In this document: piece by piece, positions 12,901-24,900 of the stretch | Numbering within the stretch: position 1 is the stretch's first letter | Layout: every line of letters begins with the position of its first letter | Assembly: GCA_002633005.1 (NCBI GenBank) | Contig: NMRA01000764.1 | Span: forward strand, 48,616-112,615 | Length of the DNA stretch: 64,000 nt | Source of the DNA: Phoronis australis | Lineage: Eukaryota > Phoronida > Phoronidae | Direction of reading: 5' to 3' | Notes under the pieces: model-generated | The model's input: the letters and a program-made list of their open reading frames with translations, nothing else | Databases searched by the model: none | What the model was told of the DNA's origin: nothing | Position numbers and translations under genes: made by a program

Positions 12901-15900
12901 ATTTAGCTTAGCACTTGCTGGCCTCATCTGCTAAAAAAGCGTTCAAGAATTGTTTCAGTAAGACCGATATGTCACTCATTGAGTGGCTGGGTGAGTGGAT
13001 GTGTGACCGTAGTGTTACAGCTATTTTAGGAAGATTTGGGGTGTAAGGGTGTGAATGTGTTCACTATCAGTGGGTTATTTTGACTTTAAGAACACCAATT
13101 ATGATTAGTTAAATAATTTCTCTTAAAAATAATGCGAAAGTTTTTTACTTTTGGAAATTAGTGCCGATATTTATTTCTTGCCGATGCTATGTTACCCGTT
13201 TCATGAATAGATAGTTCCTGACGAAATGTCTTCGATGACAGCCGGTACATTATGCAGCACGCACTTCTTGGCCACGTGCTAACACTGGTCAAGTTTTTTT
13301 TTATTAGTTTTCATGTGTACAAAGAAGTTTGGATTCCTGTTGAGGCCGGAGAAGATCTGTACCTGAAAGAATTATGCAATCCCGCTGACAAGTACGCTTC
13401 ATCCAGACCCGCGTAGTGGGGCACATCCCTCGCAAGAGCAGCAAAACTTTTGCGTTCTTCTTGAATTGCGGCGTAAGTTTGAAGTGTATACGGACATAAC
13501 AGTGAGGCTCGTGGTCTACAATTTCAGGACTGTCGGATCTTTTAATTGAAAAATTGTAGACGTTAGAACTGTAGGTAAGGCATTTTTCGCAAGCCATGTA
13601 GTTCATGGGCTGGGCGCTTACTTTAGCGAAGTCTGAAAACACGTTGGGGGCACTTATTGGGGCATGGGCGCTTATTAGGGCGAATAGCGGCAGAATTACA
13701 TACAGCAGCATAGTTTAATGCACACAAATCACATGTGCAAACCAATCGGCCATTCCACATACCCTAATCCCCAATAGCCTTTGCGCACCCTAATTTCTGG
13801 ACATGCGCAATCGTTAAATCGATTCGGGTGCAACTCCGCTATTGTCCTAGTAGGCCTGTGTAATTAAACACAGCTAATCAAAGGGTTTATGGGTCTGACT
13901 GAGAATATTATTGTTTTATTACCCCATATGGGCTCTGAGAACAAAAGTATGTTCACACCGTCTTATTGCAATCTTAGTAAAATATAAACACATTCATAGC
14001 ATGAACTAACTTAACGTGTTCATGCAGTCATATTTTATCATCGGTGATAAAAGATAACATGTACCATTTTATGTTCAGCTAGTCAATATCATTTCATGAT
14101 GTACACAATTTTTTCCACAGTTTTTATTTTTGTCATTAGAATTAAAGGTTGTTTATTGTGTAAGCGTTATTTAGAGGTTGACTGTTGTGTAAGCGTTATT
14201 TATGATGTCCAGAGCAAGTAACAAGCGCTTTGTTTTGCTTTGATGTATTTTCATATTGAGGTGACTGTCCTGTGGTTAACATTGTCTTATCTGGCAGTGC
14301 AAACATGTGTTAAGGGGAACACACATAAGTTGTCTTGTACTCTTTGTCCAACAGATTACCAGCCATTGCTTAGTCAGTTACTGACATTTGCTTTGTGCTT
14401 TAACTTGTCACTAGCAAACAAGTGAAACACAGGCAGACTAATGTAGCATAGCATTAATAATTAATAAACAATCAATGTGTTGTTAGGTTCAATTCCATGA
14501 ATTAAAGTTTTTATCGTTGCAATGCCATCTGAGAGTATATGAAAGTTGTCCCTTGATGTTCAAGTGTGTTAGTTTTCCCTTTTTTACACCAGTATAACAT
14601 TTGTTAGACTAATCATTTGTTAATGCAGCTCATACTAATAGTCTGGCTTTTACAAACTGAATGTAATCCTAACTTGCTGGCATTGTGTGCTGCTAAACTG
14701 ATCAGTTTTACTAATCGAGCTAATAGGATACCAAGTTTGTTACCAAGGATACAATTTTTTAAATAAATTTGTAAGTTTTAATAAAAATTAGACCTGTAAA
14801 ACATTAAATTTTTCAAATATTTGATCACCGAATATTTTTATGTGAACAGACGTAAGCCACAGATTGTCGTAATTGTGTGACTGTTTTTTCTAAAACAAAA
14901 CATTTTAAGGAGAGATATTTTGGCTACCTAGTGGCCTTTTTTGTTGCTTTGGTAAATAGGTATCAATCAAGGAGACGACAAAGCCGTCCCATTTTGGGAT
15001 GGATTTGACAATTTTTTGCCAACTACTGGCCATTTTTCTTATTTTCTTTTTTATGCTTTTTGTGTGGGTGCATATTGCCGTTATCTGTCTGGCCGTCTGG
15101 CCTATGCGGCTGTTTCTCAAGTCCAAGAAGCACACGTTGTTAACCCTTATTACATGGTTAGAGGATGTTATAAGGATCCAAGTAGTACCTACCCCATAAC
15201 TAATACACAATTTGTAATCGAATAAAGTTTAAATAAACGCGCCACTCACGATTCGGACCCGAAGAACACACTGCCATTTTGAACTTACCTGGAACCCGGA
15301 AATATAATTCATTCAGGAACTCAGGCTAAATAGTATACGCCGTCTGTGCGACTGCCACAGTGTCTGTTACCAGCCTGCAAATGGGGATAAAATAATTGAC
15401 AGCGCGCCTTAACATTAATAAAATCAGAATACGGACACTTGCATCGAAATTGCTGACAAAATGTGGCGAATAACTTTTGACAAAAAGTATTTTTCCGGAC
15501 TCGGGGGGGGCCCGCAGCCGATCGGACCCGGTGTGGACCGAGACCAGACACTGGCGGTAAAGGCATGCGGTTGTAAGCTGTTTTGTCGAAGTAAAAAGTT
15601 CAAATCATAAAAGCCGTATACATACAAAGGTAGTTTCAGACACTTGCAACATGTTATTATTTCAAATGAACTTTTATCATGGAAATGAACAATTGATGAG
15701 AAAAACGAGAGCGCTCAGAGGAGCGACACTTGGGGAAAGTAACCGAAAACGATGATGGAGAGGACGATGATGATTATGGTGGAGATGTTGAACATGATGA
15801 TCAGAATTATATGACCAAAGAAGATGTCAGACGTCAGTAACAAATAGGACCCACTCTTCTTCAATAGAAGGTACTCCAACAGCTGTCCTGAGCATAGCCG

Positions 15901-18900
15901 GTCAACAAAGGAACAGAGTTTTCAGAAAATCTCAAATAACTCGAAAAAGTAGGCGTCCTACTGAAAAATGAAAAATATCTTTCGAAAGCACATTCAAAAC
16001 TCTATCCACTGACAGAGTTTTCTAAATTCGTGGAATTTTTTCGAAAAAATTCTAATTTTGCAAATTTTTTAAATTTGAAGTCAAATAACTCAAAAACAGT
16101 AAGTCTGAGAAAAGCGTTATCACAGAACTTTTGTAAAAGCGTACTTCAAGGATGTCCTCATGCAAAATTTCAAGTCAATGCTCTTCCTGTTCAAAAAGCG
16201 ACGGCAGAACGATAGATAATGGGTGAAAATGCACCAGAGCAGCCATCTTCAAAACAACTTCCAGTTTTTTAGCTTTGTATAGTAGCATGTCAAACACAAC
16301 TAATACCTGAAAAATTTTGAAGGAATTGGTCCGATAATGTGCCCTCTATAGGAGAAAACGTTTTTAGCCCAAAATCGAGGTGCGCATGCGCAGTTGCCGA
16401 TATTTCCGTCATCTTTAACCGGAAGTAAACAAGTTCTGGTACACATGTAGCACACATATTGTCCAATATATTTACTGATTTTCAGCCCTGTACGTTAAAA
16501 ATTATAGCCTCCAGGAGCATTTGAATCTTAAAATGAAAACAAAATGGCCGCTTCAACCGCCATCTTGGATCCGATTATGATGAAAAAAATAGGCTTCTAG
16601 TACTTCCGGAACTAGATGTTGTGTGTAAATTTCGTGACAATAAGACAAAAATTGCGACCTGTAGAGTGCGAACAAAAAAAAAATTAGTGTTAGAGCAACA
16701 TACTTTTTTATGGTTCTACCAAACGCGGTAAAATGGCATAGACAAGATGTCAATTTCCCCCCCCCGAGTCTGCTTGAGGTAGGTTTCTGCATCACAAATC
16801 ATTCAGCAAGTTCCCAACTGATTAATCATTGTTCATGTTCACACATTGATGTTTTTATGTGTTATTGAGAATAATATATATTTCAACTTAAATGTGCAAG
16901 AACAATTTTTAAAAAATTGTGAGCTCCACAAAACTATTGTTTGCGGAACGGTTCTGCAGTCAGTGTGGAATATTCCGCAGTCAGTGTTCGGAATATTCTG
17001 CATGGAAAATATTGAACTTCTAATTAAGAAAATGCTAATGGAGGAAATAAAAATGTAACATTGTAAACATGTTTAGGGTAAGGTATAGATTTGTTTCATA
17101 CCATTTTTTGTGGCCCTAAGTGGATATAAAAAAGTGCGGAACTGTTCCGCACATTTTGAGACTAAATATTAGATAGTCTCATTTGAAAAAAAATCGCCTT
17201 ATACATGTAGGATGTGATCAGTCAACTGCAACTTTTTAATTGACTTATAGACTTATACCTGTGCACCGAATTTCAAAAAGATAGATTTAAAACTGAAGAA
17301 GTAGCATTTTGAAAATTATGTGACCTTTGCACCAAATGACCTCTTCCGGTGCATTATGCAATATGATTATATAACGAAATCAAAATTTAGGTACTGTTAA
17401 AGATCATGTGTTAAATTTAAAAAACATACCTGCACCCACTTTGGAGTTATTAAGCGTCAAAGTTGGTCGAAAGAAGAATAAGAACAATAATAATAACAAG
17501 AAGAATGAGAATAAAATAGAAGAAAACCCAGGAACAACAGTACTCTGCACTTGCATGCGCAGAGTAATAAGAACTAGAAAGATAATTGTCATGGCATGAC
17601 AATATTGAACTATGCGCGTGAGTTTTACTGGAATTGTTATGGAAGTTATTAGACAACAACCCGTTTACAAATATGAAAAAGAATTCTTTAAAAATGTTTA
17701 AGAAATTATATGTTAGTAATTTGATGACCTTTGTGCTAATTGATCCTTTCCGGTGCATTATGGTCCCTGATGACGGAATAAGTGTTAACTCGATAAAAAG
17801 TCGTTATTGCTAAGAATCACAGATGTCTTACTTTAAGCACTTTTGAATACAAGATGAATGAATTGGTCAAAATTTCAGAAGATAAATGCACCTAATGACC
17901 CCATGGTTGCACCAAATGACCTGAAACTTTAGAATTCACACTCGGTCGCATTTACTAAACAGATGCATAAATTTGAAGTGTCTTGCTCAAAATCTTAGTT
18001 TGCACTCATTGACTTATACTCATTGTTTCTGATTGGTTGGCCCTATTGCTTTAGTAAAGTAGGGTACTTGAATGGCATAATAGGTTCATACCTGTGAATG
18101 TGTTGAACTTGAAGAGAATTCCTTGAAAAATTGAGGAGAAATAACCTTTTGAAAAGTAGATGACTTTGCAATGATTGACGCTATGCAGTGCATTACAAGC
18201 CCTTTTAGTAGAATTATTGAAAAGTCCGAGTTGAGTAAAAAGGTCAAAATGCACCTATTGACCCCATGATTGCACGAAATGACCTGAATCTTTGTATTTG
18301 GAACTCAATTACATGCTGCATTCAGATATGTCAATTTGAGGCTAGCTCAAAATTTTACTTTGCACCCTATGACCTTTGACCTTTTTGACCTGATTGGATG
18401 ACCTGATTACTTGGAACAGTAATGAAAATTGTATGACCTTTGCACCAAATGACCTCTTTGCATTATGGAATATGATTATATAATGAATCAAAATTTATAT
18501 CCTGTTAAATGTTGTACCTCAAATTTGAAGGAGTTACGTGCAGTCATTTTAATATAAAGTGTCAAAGTTGGTCGGAAGAAGAATAAGAAGAATAAGAATA
18601 AAATTGAAGAAAACCCAGGAACAACAGTGCTCTGCACTTACACGTGCAGAGTAGTTAGTCAGAACGATTGGATCATGTAACGCAACATCTACAAAATTGG
18701 TGCACTAGCCTTACTCAGTTGGCAAGTGCTTTCTGTACTTGCATAAACCTGACAGTTACTGTAATTATTGCTTCATATCAGAGACTCTTCAAGCTTGCTA
18801 TGCCGTGTCATTTTAATCACCAAGCCTGTTCTCAAGCTTGTTATGCTGTGTCACTTTAATCACCAAGCCTGTTCTCAAGCTTGTTATGCTGTGTCATTTT

Positions 18901-21900
18901 AATCACCAAGCCTGTTCTCAAGCTTGCTATGCCGTGTCACTTTAATTACCAAGCTTGTTCTCAAGCCTGTTCTCAAGCTTGTTATGCTGTGTCACTTTAA
19001 TCACCGAGCCTGTTCTCAAGCTTGTTATGCCTTGTCTCTTTAATCACCAACCCTGTTCTCAAGCTTGTTATGCCGTGTCACTTTAATCACCAAGCCTGTT
19101 CCCAAGCTTGTTATGCCGTGTCACTTTAGTCACCAAGCCTGTTCTCAAACATCAACAAAATTTGTAGTTTTTTGAAGACCTGGAATCACTTACAATTTGA
19201 TTAAGGAACAGTATGAGACTTAAGTGGTGGTTGTCAAAATTTGTTTTTTGTGAATGAAGTAAGATTTATAGCTGTTTTACTCAGACAAGTTTACGTGCTC
19301 CTTTCAGCTATCGTAGATTAGTAACAGTAGTTGAGTGACTCGTGTCCCTTTTCTGCACATAACTGACACATGTCCCTTTCAGGTGTGGGTGGTGATGTAC
19401 GGCAGGCATTCAGTCAGAGTGGCTCAAACCTGCGCAGTCTACGTACTGACCTCTTGTTGGCTGCAGATTCTGTCACTAAAGCCATGTCATCTCTCGTCAA
19501 AGAGTTACACTCAGGTGTGTGTGTGTGTGTGTGTGTGTGCAAGCTGCTTATTTATCACTTTTAACAATTTTAGAGTAACTGATAACCATAACATTTCTTG
19601 ACATGACTTAGATGGTAAAATATTCAACAACTTTTGATTTGATTGACAGCAGTAAAGTAATTCTCAGTTTTTAGTAGGCATGTAAAGATGCACACTCTAC
19701 TGACTTCAAAAAAACAAATGCTATCCCTTACAGTATCGTATCAAACAATCGTGGAGATCGGTGGAAGGAAATATCAATCAATAGGCACATCCTCTTTAGT
19801 GGAGGTCCAAAAATACATAACAAGACTTAGCTCCTTTTCAAAATATCAGAAATTCTGACCCAACCTAGGTGTTTAGCATTTGTCCTAGGTTTGAGGACCG
19901 ACCAAACCCACACTCTTTCAAAAGTTGGCAACTAACATCCAACAGACCTCTACACACTCTCGCATAATGATGAGCAATCTTATCACTTTTGGGCAGTAGG
20001 TAGCTTAATCAACGCTTCGTCATACTATTGAGTGATTTTTTCTTAGCAACAATGGTGCTTGATGGATATTCAAGTATTGCAGGCTCCTACAGCGAGATGT
20101 CGCTGTGTAATCCAGGACAGGGTCTGAAAAGCCAAAACTTGTGTGTTTATTGCAGCTTTATCTCAAACATAACATAAAGTTAACTAATATTTGTTGTTAT
20201 CTTCAGAAGCGTCTGATGATAGTGAAGAGGAGGTACAACATCGGTGGAAAAGGAAAAGTAAAGGTAAGGCTTGCTTCATCTCCTTGTACACAGGTGGCAG
20301 CAGGTGTCTGTAAATGTAAGGCTTGCTTCATCTGCTTGTACACAGATGGCAGCAGGTGTCTGTAAATGTATCGTGGTTTGTTTCATCTCCCTGTACACAG
20401 AAAGCAGCAGATGTCTGTAAATGTATGGTTTGTTTCATCTCCCTGTATGCAGATGGCAACATGTGTCTGTAATAAGGTAAGGTTTGCTTCGTATCCCTGT
20501 ACACAGACGGCAGCAGGTGTCTGTAAAGGTATAGTTTGCTCCATCTCCCTGTACACGGAGGGCGGCAGGTGTCTGTAAAGGTAAGGCTTGCTTTGAGTCT
20601 GTAAACTAAGGTAAGACTTGCTTCATCTCTCTGTACACAGAGGCTGCCAGGTGTCTGTAAAGCTAAACCTGGCTACATCTCCCTGTACACAGAGGCTGCC
20701 AGGTGTCTGTAAAGCTAAACCTGGCTACATCTCCCTGTACACAGAGGGTGCCAGGTGTCTGTAAAGCTAAACCTGGCTACATCTCCCTGTACACAGAGGG
20801 TGCCAGGTGTCTGTAAAGCTAAACCTGGCTACATCTCCCTGTACACAGAGGGTGCCAGGTGTCTGTAAAGCTAAACCTGGCTACATCTCCCTGTACACAG
20901 AGGGTGCCAGGTGTCTGTAAAGCTAAACCTGGCTACATCTCCCTGTACACAGAGGGTGCCAGGTGTCTGTAAAGCTAAACCTGGCTACATCTCCCTGTAC
21001 ACAGAGGGTGCCAGGTGTCTGTAAAGCTAAACCTGGCTACATCTCCCTGTACACAGAGGGTGCCAGGTGTCTGTAAAGCTAAACCTGGCTACATCTCCCT
21101 GTACACAGAGGGTGCCAGGTGTCTGTAAAGCTAAACCTGGCTACATCTCCCTGTACACAGAGGGTGCCAGGTGTCTGTAAAGCTAAACCTGGCTACATCT
21201 CCCTGTACACAGAGGGTGCCAGGTGTCTGTAAAGCTAAACCTGGCTACATCTCCCTGTACACAGAGGGTGCCAGGTGTCTGTAAAGCTAAACCTGGCTAC
21301 ATCTCCCTGTACACAGAGGGTGCCAGGTGTCTGTAAAGCTAAACCTGGCTACATCTCCCTGTACACAGAGGGTGCCAGGTGTCTGTAAAGCTAAACCTGG
21401 CTACATCTCCCTGTACACAGAGGGTGCCAGGTGTCTGTAAAGCTAAACCTGGCTACATCTCCCTGTACACAGAGGGTGCCAGGTGTCTGTAAAGCTAAAC
21501 CTGGCTACATCTCCCTGTACACAGAGGGTGCCAGGTGTCTGTAAAGCTAAACCTGGCTACATCTCCCTGTACACAGAGGGTGCCAGGTGTCTGTAAAGCT
21601 AAACCTGGCTACATCTCCCTGTACACAGAGGGTGCCAGGTGTCTGTAAAGCTAAACCTGGCTACATCTCCCTGTACACAGAGGATAGCAAGTGTCTGTAA
21701 AGGTAAGGCTTGCTTAATCTCCTGTACACAGAGGGCAACAGGTATATGTAAAGGTAAGGCCAGTCAACTTTGAACGTGACAATAAACTGGCATTCCATCA
21801 AAGAAGCTGAATTTTGATTTAGAGCACTCACCACATGTGAACTTGGCTCAACTTTGTCACATTCAGAAGAGATGGTTGGGTATGCAGGGCACTGCCAATT

Positions 21901-24900
21901 TGTTATTCCTGGAAACTATGCTCGCAAATAAAATGAGCTGCTTTGTCTACTCGACTTAGAGAGCCATATTAACAAACAGTCTTTTCTTACAAACCTCATA
22001 AATCACATTCGGGTATTTTGGAAAAGTTACAATTTTAGACCTGCTGCTGCAAGTGGTCTCAAACAAAATAATTTTTTGACAGAAGGCACATTTATTGCGT
22101 CTTGAAGTGTTTATCCAACAGTCTAAAGTGAGTATCGGAATAAATCATTGACTTTATTTGAGCGTAGGAATAAATTGTTGAGTTGTGCGAGCTTAGGAGT
22201 AAGTCGTCGACTTGTGCGAACATAAGGAATAAATCGTCGACTTGTGCAACTGTAGGAATGAGTAATGACTGGTGTTATTCTTTAGTCTTGACACTTCGAA
22301 AAAATAATAGAAAGTAAAGTGAGGGTAAAGAATCATAAAATAGCAGAATTGGATATTACCCTGCATATTATCCTGCATATTATCCTGCATATTATCCTGC
22401 TTATTATCCTGCTTATTGCCCTACTTGTCTTACTTGTCTTTGCTTCATGTATGTGTTTTCTGCAATTCTTTAGTTTCTTCTAGTATAAGAAGGAGGCTAT
22501 AAATTGTATCATTTTTTGATGTCAGAAAAGATTTCCCCAAGTTCAAATTTAAGCTAATTGAAAGTCTGTTGTTTCAGAGTTTGAAGACATTCCTGATATC
22601 AAGAATAGTCGTGAAGTCAAGCGTGAAGTATACCTTTTCAACAGACACCCAAATGGTCCATTTAGGCAGCAAGTTATTGGTTCAAAGGTAAACAATGAAA
22701 CATGACTTGATGACTAACCATGGTTATTGTTTATTCACTTTAAAATGAAGTCATGAAAATGGTGATTAATTAAAATTTGGAAAAACATGACATGATTTAG
22801 TATGGAAAAGAGGATGTCTGGGCAGTTGGACCAGACATGGACAGTTTTACCAGACATGGTTAGTTGGACCAGACATGGGTTGTTGGACCAGACATGAGCA
22901 CTTCGACCAGATATGGGCATTTGAACCATAGATGGGCAGTTGGACTAGATCTGGACAGTTGGATCAGATATGCTTGGTTGGACCAGATATTAGTAGTGGG
23001 GTCTTATATGGGCAGTGTTGCTGGCCAGATATTAGTAGTGGGGTCTTATATGGGCAGTGTTGCTGGCCAGGAGTCAAATTGTATGAGTGAGAGTAGCCAG
23101 GTGATGTTCCATGTGTTGCTACAATATAGGCATTTACTCCCAGTCAGTTGTGTTAAACCTGCCTGGCTCTATCAAGATCTGTTGCTGGTCAATATCTCTT
23201 GGTGGATCAACATCATTACACCATTTTCCCATTGCTCCCAACTTGTTCGATTCTATAGCCCAACAACAAGAATATGACCCCTGTCACCAATATCTTACAT
23301 GACTGATTAACTCCATTCTGTCATTTATGGTTTGAGGGCTAGCTCTCTTTTGTTCGATGATTGCTTTAATCTCCAATAAGATCGTATCTAGCCTTACTGG
23401 GGTGTGCAGTTAAAAATAAAATGTAAGTTATAACATATTTGAACATAAACCAATAGCATTTCTGAAATCCTCGTCAAATGGTGATCATGTTTAGTTTTTG
23501 AATCTCCAAAATCGCCGAACTACAACCGAAGTTACAACAATCTATTCTTTCCGAATATACCAATTTGACTATGTTTACAGTCATGTGGTCTGTACTAAGC
23601 CTGGTAGATAATTGGCCTGCCTGTTGTCATAACAGACAAAAGATTCTGTGCTTGGCAGTTAACAAAGAAGCTAGATGTTATCACACGCTCATAACCCTCT
23701 ACGTCTGGTGATGTCACTGAACGGGAAAACACCGTTATGTTGTTGTAAGGTGATTTGTCCATGGTGACTGATTAATACTCTGTAAGGTGATGTCCACCTA
23801 ACACATTGCTCTATAAGGTGATGTTCACCTAACACATTGCTCTATAAGGTGATGTTCACCTAACACATTGCTCTATAAGGTGATATCCTCCATGACTAAT
23901 TACTCTGTAAGGTGATGTCCATCATAACTCATTACTCTGTAAGGTGATGTCCGTTATGACTCATTACTCTGTAAGGTGATGTCCATTATGACTCATTACT
24001 CTGTAAGGTGATGTCCATCATGACTCATTACTCTGTAAGGTGATGTCCACCATGACTCATTACTCTGTAAGGTGATGTCCATCATGACTCATTACTCTGT
24101 AAGGTGATGTCCACCATGACTCATTACTCTGTAAGGTGATGTCCACCATGACTCATTACTCTGTAAGGTGATGTCCACCATGACTCATTACTCTGTAAGG
24201 TGATGTCCACCATGACTCATTACTCTGTAAGGTGATGTCCATCATGACNATGTTTAGTTTTTGAATCGCCAAAATCGCCCAACTACAACCGAAGTTACAA
24301 CAATCTATTCTTTCCGAATATACCAATTCGACTATGTTCACAGTCATGTGGTCTGTAATAAGCCTGGTAGATAATTGGCCTGCTTGTTGTCATAACAGAC
24401 AAAAGATTCTGTGCTTGGCAGTTAACAAAGAAGCTAGATGTTATCACACGCTCATAACCCTCTACGTCTGGAAAAAGTCACTGAACGGGAAAACACCGTT
24501 ATGTTGTTGTAAGGTGATTTGTCCATCGTGACTGATTAATACTCTGCAAGGTGATGTCCACCTAACACATTGCTCTATAAGGTGATATCCTCCATGACTA
24601 ATTACTCTGTAAGGTGATGTCCATCATAACTCATTACTCAGTAAGGTGATGTCCATCATGATTCATTGCTCTGTAAGGTGATGTCCACCATGACTCATTA
24701 CTCTGTAAGGTGATGTCCATCATGACTCATTACTCTGTAAGGTGATGTCCATCATGACTCAGTGGGATGTCCATCATGACTCATTACTCTGTAAGGTGAT
24801 GTCCACCATGACTCATTGTGGTGTCCATCATGATTTATTGCTCTAAGGTGATTTCCATCATGTGACTAGTGAGACTGTGTGGAGTACTTCTTAAGTGATT

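Noticed and set aside
15744-15840. Short acidic open stretch as an exon
   Set aside because: No convincing acceptor-donor pair, no homology, and surrounded by repeat-like sequence.
20258-21760. CRISPR-like regular array
   Set aside because: Units are contiguous 52-bp repeats without spacers in an animal intron.
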